DNA of 64,000 bases from Eulemur rufifrons (GCF_041146395.1 NC_090989.1:216474843-216538842); one strand, 5' to 3'; counted from the stretch's first letter, positions 11,036 to 23,645 are shown. Numbers and translations: made by a program. The notes: generated from the sequence alone by a model not told the origin.

Positions 11036-11399
11036 GTCCTCATCGAATACTTTGCTGTTGAGCTTGTCCCAAGTTGCTCTCCTGTGCCTCTGGCCATCTC
11101 ATTGCTTCAGTTTTGCTCCCAGTTTGGGATTCCTTTTCCCCTCACCATCAGGCATCCAGTGCCTTCCAGCTTTTAATTGTCTCCTGTCAAACTAACCTTT
11201 AACACTTTAAAAGAAAATCATCCATGCCAATTAATTAATGTTTTGAATTTGTTGTCCTGTGCCTTTCTGTGGGGCGAAAGGCTGCATTTCTGCCACAAGA
11301 GAATGGTTGCTATCTCTAGAAGAGCTTAGGGAAAGGTTGGATCAGGTCAGCGGTCAGTCCTCTGTCCAAAAACTCCCAGCTTCTCACAACAGCCTACAG

Positions 11400-11580
11400 C
11401 AGCAGTCCCCAGCTTATAGCAATGGCCTCAGCAGTGGTCCTAGGAAACTTGTAAACATTAAATTCCCAATGTAAACATTAAGTCCACCTCCAGAGATTCT
11501 GATTTAATTAGTATAGGCTGGGCCCAGTCATTAGTGTTTTTAAAAGCTCCATAGAGTAATTCTAATGTGTAGCCAGGACA
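11400..11580. mobile_element. MER5-like hAT-Charlie fragment
   Basis: It contains cagcagtccccagc, then ccacctccagagattctgat and ttaaaagctccatagagtaa, the signature inner part of a MER5A-type element. The ends are ragged. Confidence 0.55.
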
Positions 11581-11584
11581 CAAG

Positions 11585-12088
11585 GTACATGATCTGGTCC
11601 CCTCTAATGTCATCTAGCATCACTCTCTCCAGCTCACCCTGCATTGACACATTGACTTTCTTGCTGTTCCTGGAACACAAATAGCATGCCTTTGCCTCAG
11701 GGACTTTGCACTTGCTGTTCTTTCTCTGATTAGAGCACTGTTCCCCCAGATACCTGCTTAGTTAGCTCTCTGAACTTAATTCAATTCTCTGCTCAAATAT
11801 TATCTAAAACAGTGGGATCTTCCCTGATGACCTTACATAAAATACTTCCCTCTCCCCTCCATTCTCTATCTACTGCATTGTGTTTGGTTTTTCTGTACTG
11901 CCCCTATCGCCCCCTGACATATAACATACTTACTTGTTTATATATGTGTTGCGTCTCTCCAACATTGAAATGTAAGTTTCATGAGGGTAGGGATTTTGTC
12001 CGATTTGTTTACTGCTGTATCCCCAGTGTCTCAAAGAGTGCTCAGAAAATGGCTCAACAAATATGCATTGAATTGAATAAATGAATAA
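11585..12088 (+). mobile_element. L2 LINE, 3' end
   Basis: The plus strand carries the L2 3' hallmark series: ctcagggactttgcacttgc, ctctgctcaaatattatct, gtaagtttcatgagggtagg, actgctgtatccccagtgtc and a tail (caacaaatatgcattgaatt) with gaat-type repeats. The 5' part is missing. Confidence 0.85.
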
Positions 12089-12089
12089 A

Positions 12090-14260
12090 CATGGGAAGGA
12101 GTGAAGGAGGCCCTGCCCGTGAAATCCATTTCTTCGGTCTGTCAGCAAACTGTATGGAGGGCCTTCTGTGTGCCGAGCTTAGAACTCTGTACCATGGATA
12201 CCATTTTACCGCATATGGTGTGTGAGACTCATGTAGAAGGACTGGTGAATGCTCTTGCCTACTTCAATTTTCGGCTTTCCCGCCATTCCTGTGCTCATCA
12301 CTCTCTCCTTCCGTAGACTGTCTTTCCCCACTGTGGGGAGCAGGGTGGTGTAAAAAGCCTCCCTGCTAAGACAGAGACTGGCAACCCTCTCCTACTTCAC
12401 TGTGAATCCTTGAATACCCCGTTACCCTTTGTCCCTAGCAGTCTCAGATGCCTGGGGTCATTGCATTTCTTCCCTTCTCTGCCTGTCCCCACTTGTCTCC
12501 CCTGAACACTCTTCTTTCTCAGCAACATACAACCTCACGGCCGTGGGGCAGGGGAGAAAGAGAAGGGCCCAACAGGAAGCTAGCTGGTTGGCAGTGTAGC
12601 CACAGACGTGGGAACCCAGCCCAGGAGGACAGATCAGGAGTGCCAAGAATCTCAGCTGATTGGAGAAGGATCTAGGCCATTTGTCAGTGTGTGTGATGAT
12701 AATGAGAAAGGGAGTTCAAGAGAAGCCTTGACACATCTTCAAATATACAAAAAACTGCCGCATAGAAGTGGGAAGAGTTACTCCAGGTGACAAAACTAGA
12801 CCAGGAGTGTACAAAGTCCCAGAATCACAGGTTTTGACTCTGTTTGCAAAAGCCCGTTTATGCCACCACACCTATCTAACACTACAATAAATTTTGCTGG
12901 TTCTCCGGTAAGAAACTGAGGTCTCTGTTACTGGGGGCATTGGAAGAAAGGCTAGATGACCACTGTGTAGATATGCTATGTAACAGATTCCAGTGTTAGC
13001 TGAGAGATAATCCAGTCTTTCCATCTTTAGAATGTGGTTAATTATTGATTGCCAAGGTAGGAGGGAAAAAGAACCTATGTACAATATGGTAATTATAGAT
13101 ATTTGTGAAGAGTAGAGGAAAAATAAAAATTTGAGTTGCTGATTAAAGTTAATATCACTTTTTTGGACTCCTTAGTATTTCTTGCTAACTTCCATGGATA
13201 CTGATAAAATTTCATATGCCAGTAACTGTAGGTTATATTTGATTACAACAGAAAAGTATATTCAATCATCATAGCTTGTTGATTATTCAGTAGGTCCTCA
13301 GCACATTGCTTAAAAAATCCAAGGGAATAATGATCAGAAAGATGAAAATGCTATTAATTTTGGCTAGAAGTCAGGACTAAATGTCTAAAAGTTTGGAAAG
13401 GAACACATATGAATCCATTCTAATTATTAATACTGTTGTGCTACTTGTAAAATAGTCCTTCATATTTCCTGAGTTGATATTTCATATGTACTGACTGTAT
13501 TTACTGAACTATTAAATATTTGATTACTCTGGGAAACTTGAGGTTGTCTTTTATAGTTATGGAGAAGAGAACCTTAAAAGTAAAATCAGTGTTCTTTCTT
13601 ATTCCTCCTATCTCTTCCAACTCTCATACTAGAAAGGTTGGTTTGAATTTTTTTAAAGGACATAGGGAAGAGTAGGATTAGGTTTAGGAATGGCAGTAAT
13701 AGGAGTAGGAGAGTAGTAACGGTTATAGCAGAAGTGGTAAGACTTGGTGTTGGGCTGAGCCAAGGGCTGTGGAATGACGTGTTAGAAATGTGCTTGCCTC
13801 TCTGTATGAAGACCAGGTAGGCAGTCCTCGTGCATTTTCTGGGAGATGTAAGGCCCAGGAGAATTCGCCTGAAATGGGGTGACATAAAACCAAGTTTGCA
13901 CCCAAGAAAATTTTAGGAATTCTGGGGCAAAAATATAACACCTAAAGAGAAGAAATATGGGTAGAGTGAAGAAAATGCTTTTAAAGATGACAAAGTATAA
14001 AATGGTCTTCTGAGAGTGTTGTTCCTCTTTGTCACTGCAAAGAGATGCATCCTAGCTGGATATTTTCATTCACAGTCCCCAAAATGCTAAGACTTTTTTT
14101 TTTTTTTTTTTTGGTCCTCCAGTTCTTCACTCTGGGTGTTTAGTGAAGGAGTCCATTTTTTTTCTCCATTTAAATTTCATTTTCTTTCTAATCCTACTCA
14201 GCTTAGTTTAGTGAGTGACAGGGAAAATTTTTTTCTTCTTCTTTGGGATGTGAAATATTG
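12090..14260. other. Unique intronic sequence
   Basis: I recognise no gene or confident repeat here. A T-run occurs at 14093-14112. Short open frames on both strands (for example 12448-12675 and minus 13586-13885) lack homology that I can name and have no supporting signals. Confidence 0.6.
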
Positions 14261-14264
14261 TTTT

Positions 14265-14475
14265 TTAATAATTCACTGAGTGATCACAGTGTGCCAATAC
14301 CTTAAGATAAAGTATCTCTGTTTCTAATAACCTTGTCTGTGAAGTAGACATTAGTATTCCCATTGTACAGATGAGGAAATCAAGGCTTAGGGACAAAAAG
14401 TAATTCATAGCTGGTACCAGAATTTGGACTCACATTTTTCTGTCCCTAAAATCTACAACCTCTTCGCTACCCAAA
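14265..14475 (-). mobile_element. MIR SINE
   Basis: The plus strand reads acattagtattcccattgta, cagatgaggaaatcaaggct and tagctggtaccagaatttgg: the complement of MIR. Confidence 0.65.
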
Positions 14476-14479
14476 AGTG

Positions 14480-16425
14480 CTAGATTCCATGTGTTTCCTC
14501 CATTTTTAACTTCTTTAAAAATCTACATTGTGTTCTGGTTTAAAAAAAATTGAAACTTCTTTTCTCTCTACTCTGACCAAGTTTTCAAGTAGATAATCTA
14601 ATTGTTGTTTAAAATGATCCAATTAAGTTTAAAAATACCTGTCCTTTTCTAGCCCTACAGACTTAAAATAGATCTACTGTCTTCGAACAGTCATTTCTTT
14701 TAGTTTTCACTTGCCATGTTCCTCTATAAGTCCCGTTTCTCTACTTGCTTTGTTCCATCAATTACTTTCCAGCTTCTTTCTGTGGGGTTATTTTTACCAA
14801 AATTAATTAACACATAGGGTCCTCTAAATAAATTTCCTTGTTAAATTCCCTTTACCCGTTGTAACATAGGAGCAGGAAAAAAAAATTCTGACATTGTTAC
14901 TGTACATATTTACATAAGATGTATTAGTTTGTATGTGATATGACTGCAGGGTGAATGTATTACATTTAGAAAGCCAGATAACATGAATAAAGAATAGATT
15001 GTCCAGCATAAATCAACCTTTCTTCTCATTCTTCACCCTGGTATCCTCCCAGGGCTTACAAAAATTTCCATTTCTTCAGTGAAAAGGGTTGGGGAGTAAC
15101 ATGAGCTGTTTATTTCATTCCTTCTCAATCAGTGCACATAGTAACCCGACTTTTTTTTTTTTTTTTCCTTAAGCTGGATGAATTCCAACAGCAACAACAA
15201 AAGACCAAGTAAAATTAACTTGGGAAATAGGCATGTGCTGAAAGTAACAGAAAGTAGGGGAAGATGGTGGGACCTAAGCTAATAAATTTCTATTTAAGAA
15301 ATTCTGTTGTTTATTTGATTTGATTTTTGCTTCTTAATATAAATTGTTCCTTTTCCCAGATGGAAAGGTTTTGGAGCAAATCTATACTTTCCCATTGAAG
15401 GAAAAGAGCAAAAAGTGATTTGGTTGGGCTTCCCAATTTCTATTAAAGCCACTTAGTGTTTGAAATCCACGTGTGACCGCCTCCCAGTGATTTATGTAGT
15501 CAAAAGTTGCTGTTAGTCTTCCCCAGGGAGGAGACTTTGCAAAGCAACAAAAGGCTGTTTTTGGTTTTCTTTTAATAGTTTGCTAGAGTTTGGAAACAAA
15601 TAGTTCCCAGAGTGTCAAGACTATGTGTGAACTACAGCAACTGATTGGCCATCCCTCAACCTATTCTGTGGTTGCAGAGCCCCAAAATGACTATTGCCAT
15701 TTTTTTAGACAATTAAAATAAATATTTTTGACAAAATGATTGTGACTCTTGAACTGAAGAGTCCATGCCTTAGAGAGCTTCTCCATACCAGTGGCTCAGA
15801 AGCTGTGATCATTCTGTTACTTCTCTCTGCCCTGCAAGGACAAAAGGAAGGATTTCTCCAGTTGACCCTCTGGTCTAAAGCCAGGAGTGGAGTCCCAGGG
15901 TCCTTGGGCTAAAAGGCAGTTTGTGTTGAGCCATGTACTCTGCTCTCTGACTTATGTGGCAAATTTGCTGCAATGCTACTTTGTATTTGGCATCAGTATA
16001 GTGGAAGCATCTTAAAAAACCCATTGAATTACATGCTGTTGGTATTGTCCTTATCAGAGACGAACATTTCTGCTACCTTTAAAGCAAGTAACCCTACTGG
16101 CATTTCCTGCTTCACTCAGTACATGGTCTGCAGACCACACCTGAGTGGTCCGTGGCTTTCGTGGGCAGGAGAATGGTGGCTTCTACTCTAGGAAAATAAC
16201 TAGAAATAAAAACAGAATGCATTAGTGGATTCTTGGATCTGCTCTTCAGTCAGAATGACATTTTAGGTTTTTCTCTTTTTCTGGTTCTTGTTGAATTTTC
16301 CAAAAATCAATCTGCTGATGAACATTTAGCAAATTTTTAAAATATAATGTGATTTACCACAAACTGCTTTGATGTATACAACTTACAGCCGTTCAGCACT
16401 CTGTTCAACATTACCTGAATGCCAT
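14480..16425. other. Unique intronic sequence
   Basis: AT-rich sequence with a T-run at 15151-15167. I recognise no repeat family or exon. It includes a locally GC-balanced stretch (15460-15560) without a known motif. Confidence 0.55.
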
Positions 16426-16429
16426 CCAT

Positions 16430-16682
16430 GAACACTCTTGATAAAATAAGCATTCCCGCCCTGCTGCCCCAGCAATGTCTGACCCCTGACCCCACCTTAG
16501 TCTTCTTCATTGCACTTATCCTTGTGTGACTTTGTTAGGGTTTGTGTCTATTTCCTGGCCAGCATGTGACTCCCCTTGGGCAGGATCTTTTGTTGATTCT
16601 GCAGCTCTTGCTCCTAGAAGAGTGCCCAGCACGTAGTAGGACTTCCATCCAAATGTATTGAATGCTTGAATAAGTAATTCAT
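16430..16682 (+). mobile_element. L2 LINE 3' fragment
   Basis: Markers include cttcattgcacttatccttg, gactccccttgggcaggatc and gtgcccagcacgtagtagga, then a tgaatgcttgaata tail. This is an old L2 3' end. Confidence 0.7.
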
Positions 16683-16869
16683 CTTTAACAGCTTTTGAGG
16701 ATTCTGTAAAACTCTGAGTTTATCAGTTTCATTTTGCTATTATAGCAGCATTAAAGAAATGCCTAAATTGATGAACACTAAGGGATGTTGTCCAGTTTAG
16801 TTTTCTTACTAATATACTTAAGATGCAAAAAAGCATATTGAATCACTAGTTGTCAAAATTGCAACCTTT

Positions 16870-16985
16870 CACATGGGAATATAATTTATATGACTAAATT
16901 ATATATAATTTAAGATTATATAACTTATATTATTAATATTAAGTTGTATATAATTTATATATTATAATTTATATATTATATTTCT
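16870..16985. repeat. AT-rich low-complexity tract
   Basis: Nearly pure A/T, with repeated ataatttatat and tatattat words that form many short palindromes. Confidence 0.85.
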
Positions 16986-18155
16986 TTCAAATCATTTTAT
17001 GGCATTTCCTGTTTTGCCAGTGTTTTGGTCTCTTGAGAATTTTTTTGCCAATTTTTTAACAAGTATATCAACTTTAGCTTGCTGTTTATGATAATTTGTA
17101 GCCAAAATTTAATAAATTGTGCAGTTTCTCTGTTAATTATTGGTTTACCAGTTACTAATTCCTTTTGTTAAAGAAATACCCTTTCGATATTTAGATATTT
17201 CCCCTTTCTTTATCAAGTTGACTCAGCTACTCTTGGTTAAAACACAAAATTTAAACTTTAAAATAAGCCAATATTTAATTATGTTTATTGCAAATTCTTG
17301 CAATAAACTTAGAATGCTTTCAACAGCCTTGCAGAATTTGTTTGTGGCTGAAATGTTAGTTTAATTTGGTTTAGGTTTAGCTTTAGTTAATTTTAGTTTT
17401 ACCATAATTTTTTCACTCCAGATATTTCATAGTCCATTTTAAGTGAGTGCCAATTTCATGAGTGGGTCACATTTCAGATACTGAGTCAATTTTTGAATAA
17501 CATATTCACTTAACAAGCCAGTTAATAAATCTGAAAAACAAGGCAATAGGCTGGATTGAGAATGTGTTTAAAAAGAGAAACTTTATCACTTTTTAAAAAA
17601 TCTTTTACCTTTTAGTGCCCAAGAAATTTTCATTCCCAAAAGTATTTGGTTCAAAGTCCAGAAAAACTTAGAATAAACTTAGGTTAAATGGCTGAGCTAA
17701 AATTAAAATAAACAGTCTCCAATTAAACTAAAATAAATGTGAGATTTAAAAAAATCTTCAAAGGAAGTTGCCTCAAACAAAGGCAAAAAAAAATTTTTAC
17801 TATAAATGCTATAATGAAATTAACAAAAATAACTTGTTAGTGACTCAAGAACTGTAGTGAATAGGTTTTTGGTGCATTAATAATCTAAAAATTGGCAATG
17901 TCCTGATATTCTGGTAGGACACCTGCATTAGATTATGATATAAATAAAGTTTTATAATTTTAATACTAAGAAATGATTTTATTGCTCTTGTCTGGTTAGA
18001 TAATAAATTTTCAGAATTGTTTTCAATTTAATTATTTGATAAATAAACATTTACTTTGTTATTTTAAAATATTTTTGGGGAACCTTGACAGATTATTGTT
18101 GGTAATTTGAATTGCTACTGCTTTTTTTGAAAGTAACCTGGAAATATTTAGTTAA
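16986..18155. other. AT-rich unique sequence
   Basis: Very low GC. The words near 17357-17400 (ggtttaggtttagctttagt) and 17680-17740 (aacttaggttaaatggc, gctaaaattaaaataaac) are loosely inverted copies of each other, but too degenerate to call a transposon. Confidence 0.45.
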
Positions 18156-18159
18156 ATTT

Positions 18160-18485
18160 TAAATTTACATTCCTTTTGATTCAGCAAATCTACTTTGATA
18201 AGCTCTCCTACAGAATTACAAACATTAGTATTATTATAAGGACATACATTCAAAGTGTTCCTTACATTATTAAGTTGGAAAAGACTGAAAGGAGCTTTAA
18301 TGTCCATCAATAGAGGAAGGAATCAATTGTGGTATAGCCATGGAAAGAAGAGCTATGGAGCTACTGGAAAGCAATTTATTAACTCTGCATGAACCGACCT
18401 TGAGGGATGTCCCCAATGCATTTAGGAAAAAAAATTTTAAGCTGTGTATAATTTAATCTCATGTTTTAAAATGTGAAAGACTTAT
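18160..18485 (+). mobile_element. Ancient L1M ORF2 3' end
   Basis: The plus strand reads ttgattcagcaaatctactt, ggagctttaatgtccatcaa and attgtggtatagccatgg, then gctgtgtataatttaatctc. This is the diverged end of an old mammalian L1 with its 3' UTR. Confidence 0.6.
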
Positions 18486-19455
18486 TTGACCTGAAGGGAA
18501 ACCAGAGCATAATAATCTTTTAAATAATAATATTTTAAAAACAAAACAATAAAACCCAGCCTGTATGTGCATAGGATAATGAAAGATTTGAAGGATACCT
18601 CTCAAACTGCCAATAGTGGTTGAGGTGAAGATCTGCTGAGAGAATTGGAAAGGGTTGGTGTTATATGTCTTTGTGTTTGACTTGTTCAAACAAGCATGAA
18701 TTATTACTGCAATTTCCATTTTTGATAAAGTTTGATGTTTTCAGTAGTAGGAATTATGCAAAGTAAAGATTTACAAATTCTTTTTCATTAATGTAGCATA
18801 GAATCCATTCAGAGTTTCACACCATATAAATGTCCGATGATTTAAGATTAAATCATAGGAGGCCCAAATTACTTAGGTGATAAGAAATCCAAAGGGAGAT
18901 GAGACTAGGGTGAGGTGAGCTACAGATTTTTTTCTGTACTGACTTCACCTTTGACTTAAAATTGTTGATGGTCTAGTTAGCAGGGATTTTCTTTGCAACC
19001 CAGAAATAAGAGACTTGAGAGAAAGTTAGAAGTGCTGGCTGAAGACAGACTTGGAAGTCATGGAGGTGGAAGTGCTAGTTCAAGGGCAGAGTATGGACAA
19101 GCTTTCTGGGGGGGAGAATAATACTTGTGTGATCCTCCTCCCCAGGCAGCAGAGCTGGGTTGGCCAGGATGGGGCTGGTGGAGCTGGGAAGAGATAGGAC
19201 TCCCTCCGACCTGGCGCTGGGATGCATGTATAGCTGGAGGACAATTTCCGAATCATGGAAGAATGAAGGCAGATCAGAGAGATGTGACTGTACGATTCAT
19301 TAATACCCCCAGCCCTTCCTGCTCTTTCAGCAGCCCAGATGAGGAGCCAGGAGGGTTGGCAAGCCACGGAAGATGGTAGTAGCAAACAATGGGACTGAAA
19401 AGTTATGCTGAAAACACTGAAAAAGACAGCATCCTGTAGAATAAATGGTGATAAT
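18486..19455. other. Unique intronic sequence
   Basis: I recognise no repeat or exon. Overlapping open frames on both strands at 19080-19385 reflect local higher GC, not a gene I can name. Confidence 0.5.
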
Positions 19456-19457
19456 GT

Positions 19458-19503
19458 TTGTGTGTGTGCACATGCATGTGTGTGTGTTGTGTGTGTGTGT
19501 GTG
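19458..19503 (+). repeat. (GT)n microsatellite
   Basis: An interrupted tg repeat with a central cacatgcatg. Such tracts can form left-handed DNA. Confidence 0.9.
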
Positions 19504-19539
19504 GATTGAGAGTGGATTGAGGGTTGGGCTGGAGAAGAG

Positions 19540-19835
19540 TACTCTACATCAGATTAGGTAGTACTTTAGAGAGAAAGCCCTTGGAGGAAGTGATGTTTGG
19601 ACTCCCTGTATGACAAAGAGAAGCCAAACATGAGAAAATCTGGGTGTAGTACATTTTAAGCTGAAGAAATGGCAAATCCAAGATTGACATACTCAAGGAA
19701 GAACAAGCAGGCTAGTATAATCAGACCTCAGTGAACAGGGAAAGTGGTAGTGAATGAAATGAGGGAGGTATGCAGGGACCAAACCATGTGAATGAAAACA
19801 AGATTTCCAAAAGAAGTGGGTGGAAAGAGACACTG
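19540..19835 (-). mobile_element. L2 LINE fragment
   Basis: The plus strand reads ttggaggaagtgatgtttgg, acatgagaaaatctgggtgt and tgagggaggtatgcagggac, then caaaccatgtgaatg. This is the complement of L2 3' sequence. Confidence 0.6.
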
Positions 19836-20184
19836 TGAACACAGTCCAATTGTCCAAGAAGCTTAATGTGGGAGAAAGAAATGTAATGTTAATTGGCTCA
19901 AATGCAGAATCTAATAATATTTATTTTAAAAAGGGGAGAATAAAGTATCCTTAAAGATGGAAAGGAAAGAGTGCATAAGGAAAGAGAAAGTTGACTCCTT
20001 TTCCTCTAGTGACCATGTTAGTAATATATTCTTCCGCAAAACACACAGCCACACACTCAATGCTGCATTAATCCCACACAGACAGGCTTTGCCTCGGGAC
20101 TGAACATATGGTATCCTCTGAAACTTTCAGCTCCTCTGCTTGAAGCTAGCTTATAAAAACCAAGAATGACATTGCTGTGACTTG

Positions 20185-20700
20185 TAGGGGCCAAGGGAAA
20201 CTTCCCCTTTGCCCTCTGAAGTTTTGATGAAAAATCAACTCAAAAAAGGCAGATTAATTGGAGAAAAGGCATACAAATTTATTTAATGTATATACACAGG
20301 AGAATCACAGAATGATTGCCCACCCTCCAATGGAGTTCAGAAGCTTACATCCTGGCAAAACAGGTTATGGGAATGGGGAGAAGACGAATTTTGTTGAGGG
20401 GCAATAAAGGATTACTAGGGAGAATGAATGGATCTGGAACAGAGATTAATTTGTAAATAGTTCTCTTTTACTGAGAAAGGATCTGTCAGGGTGTGGTTAC
20501 ATTCTTGGTCTTACAGGGAGGGGGAGAAAAAAACAGTTGTTCCTTTGGTGTGTTTGGATCTTAGGCAGATAAAGGAACTTTAGCTTCTTTGGGAGAGATA
20601 GTGAGGTTGTGGGAGGTTAGAGAGAGCTTGAGACTTCTTCAGTTCAGCATATCAACGTGCCATATTTTGGGGGATTGGTTTCTAAACTCCAACACACTTA
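20185..20700. mobile_element. Unclassified interspersed repeat, LTR-like
   Basis: The stretch starts ggggccaagggaaacttccc and continues ctgaagttttgatgaaaaat, aggcagattaattggagaaa and acaaatttatttaatgtata. I have seen this wording at many mammalian loci, but I cannot assign the family securely. It ends near cacacttacattgg. Confidence 0.35.
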
Positions 20701-20764
20701 CATTGGTATGTTTATTCTGGCATTGAGCATTTCTAAAGGAAAGGCTTTGAGTCAATAATTTTAA

Positions 20765-20930
20765 AGCTAGATCTTAGAGGCCATCTAGTCTAACCTCTTC
20801 ATTTCATAGGTAAGGAAACTGAGACCCAGAAAAATAATGGTTTGGCCAAGTTCAGAAAGCTAAATAGTGACCATGGAGACGGGATTCTCTCTCTTAACCC
20901 CTGTTCCAAATGTCTTCTCACCAAACAGGC
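20765..20930 (-). mobile_element. MIR-family fragment
   Basis: Plus-strand words: ggccatctagtctaacctct, aggtaaggaaactgagaccc. This is the complement of a MIR-type 3' part. Confidence 0.5.
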
Positions 20931-20962
20931 TGTGCCTTCTACATTTGAAGACTCAAACCCTA

Positions 20963-21011
20963 TGGATGGATGGATGGATGGTTGGTTGGTTGGTTGGTTG
21001 GTTGGTTGGTT
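20963..21011 (+). repeat. (GGAT)n then (GGTT)n microsatellite
   Basis: Four-base repeats shift from ggat to ggtt units. They give chance open frames reading MDGWMDGW and LVGWLVGW, which are not real proteins. Confidence 0.92.
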
Positions 21012-21069
21012 TATTCATTCATTTACTTATTCAGGAAAGATTCAACAGCCACCTCATCAGATGATGTAC

Positions 21070-21605
21070 TAATTTCTAGAAAGGCAAGTATGAGAGCTGT
21101 TTACAGTGCCTGTCTCTACTTCCTCAGGCCCCTCTTTACCTCAGTCTTTGCCTGGCAGGTTTATAATCTCACCATTTTATCAAGACTTCTCTTGTCAAGG
21201 TCACTAGTGACCTCTGTTGTCAAATCTAAGGGTTGCTCTTATCTTTCTTGGTAGCATTCAAAACAATTGACTACTTCCTCCTTCATCCATTTCATCTTGG
21301 CTTCTATGGTATCATTTGCTTCTGGATTCCTCCCACCTACTGGAAGCTCCTTTTCTGTCCCCTTTGGTGGCTCCTCCTGTTCAGCTTGGTTCCAGCTTGT
21401 TGGCTTTTCTCAAACTCCACGCCCACTCTAAGTGATTATATGTCAATGATCCCCCCAATGTACATCTGCTACTAAACTCAAAACCTGTATCTCTAACTTG
21501 CCTACTTGACATCTTCATTTAAATGTCTAATAGGCATCTCAATTGTAACATGTCCTAAACAGAACTTTTGATTTTTTTTTTTCTCTAACTCCACCCTGCA
21601 CCATT
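21070..21605 (+). mobile_element. L2 LINE, ORF2 region
   Basis: The plus strand has L2 reverse-transcriptase wording: ggtcactagtgacctctgtt, agcattcaaaacaattgact, tttggtggctcctcctgttc and caacttgacatcttcatt-like runs, then taacatgtcctaaacagaac. No frame is intact. Confidence 0.65.
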
Positions 21606-21614
21606 CTTCTCTCT

Positions 21615-21765
21615 CTTGATAAATTCATTCGACAACATTTAACCAGTGTCTTCTATGTGCCAAGGTCTATTCTAGATACTGAGGATATACTAGTGAATGA
21701 AACAGATAAAAATCCCTATCATCAAGTAGCTCCCATTCCAGTGCAGGGAGGACCATCAAGGAAGC
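21615..21765 (-). mobile_element. L2 3' end fragment, inverted inside L2
   Basis: The plus strand reads aaattcattcgacaacattt, cttctatgtgccaaggtcta and gaatgaaacagataaaaatc. This is the complement of an L2 3' end, lying in opposite orientation between two plus-strand L2 pieces. Confidence 0.6.
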
Positions 21766-22020
21766 CAAGAAAATGGCTTGTTCAATCCAAAGAGCCCTAG
21801 ACCCACCATCACCTCTTACCTTAACCACTGCAGTAACTTCACTGGTCTCCCTGCTCCTATAGGGCCTTCTGCTGTCCAGTCTGCTTAGAAGACAGAGTAA
21901 TGTGTATAAAACTCAAATATAAACACAAATTTTAGGTTTAACATCTCCAACTTTAAACCTTCTAGTGGCTTCCCCTAGCTCTTTGAGTAAACTCCAGACT
22001 CGTTCCCATGGCCCACAGAG

Positions 22021-22132
22021 CTCTGCGTCTGGTCTTTCCTGCCACTGAGATTGTCCCCTCACTCCCTGGACTGCAGCCACACCAATCTTCTCTCTGTTTC
22101 TCTGATGCCAGGCCTCTTGCTCTTTCTTCTAT
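22021..22132 (-). ncRNA. PCA3: PCA3 exon 1 homologue (within antisense L2)
   Basis: Read on the minus strand, the segment begins atagaagaaagagcaag, continues through ctggcatcagagaaacagag and ggtgtggctgcag, and ends gacgcagag. It parallels human PCA3 exon 1 over nearly its full length, apart from small indels. The segment lies inside an L2 LINE fragment that runs on the plus strand, so PCA3 exon 1 was built from the antisense of an old L2. After the aligned exon end (cagag) the minus strand reads ctctgtggg, so no GT follows directly. The nearest GT is 4 nt further on (gtgggc), a weak donor. The 5' end is set only by alignment to the human start. Confidence 0.75.
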
Positions 22133-22143
22133 CTGGAGTACTG

Positions 22144-22151
22144 TGACGTCA
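22144..22151. promoter_or_regulatory. Perfect CRE palindrome upstream of PCA3 exon 1
   Basis: The 8-bp palindrome tgacgtca is the consensus CREB/ATF binding site. It lies 12 bp upstream (minus-strand sense) of the aligned PCA3 start at 22132. An intact CpG within a decayed L2 fragment is notable, because methylated CpGs in such old repeats are usually lost. No TATA box is evident. Function is inferred from position only. Confidence 0.4.
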
Positions 22152-22253
22152 GAATATGAAGGAGCTGGCCATGTCCCATCCTGCAAGAATGTCAACTCAT
22201 ATATAATCTTATCGTTCCCATATTTCTCAATTTATTTATTTATTTAATTTATC

Positions 22254-23645
<1,392 letters not shown>

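Larger units (their letters stand above)
3813..22132 (-). ncRNA. PCA3: PCA3 (DD3) lncRNA homologous locus, antisense in PRUNE2
   Basis: The minus strand is collinear with human PCA3, a non-coding RNA made in prostate from the strand opposite PRUNE2. Exon 1 matches at 22132-22021, exon 2 at 8416-8254, exon 3 at 7675-7498 and exon 4 at 6968-3813, in the right order and orientation. The first intron is about 13.6 kb, and two short introns separate exons 2-3 (578 bp) and 3-4 (529 bp). There is no long conserved open frame on the minus strand, as expected for PCA3. In human the RNA is nuclear and is reported to pair with PRUNE2 pre-mRNA and reduce PRUNE2. Some splice sites appear non-canonical here (see the exon entries), so this may be a conserved locus rather than an active, identically spliced gene. 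The match is against remembered human sequence. Confidence 0.85.
21775..22195 (+). mobile_element. L2 LINE 3' region hosting PCA3 exon 1
   Basis: Markers on plus: accactgcagtaacttcact, ttctagtggcttcccctagc and gactgcagccacaccaatct, then ctcttgctctttcttctatc. This is the L2 segment upstream of its tail. The antisense of its last third is the PCA3 exon 1 homologue and the start-site region. Confidence 0.7.

Noticed and set aside
20842..21072. Frames with MDGWMDGW and LVGWLVGW repeats
   Set aside because: They are translations of a four-base microsatellite.
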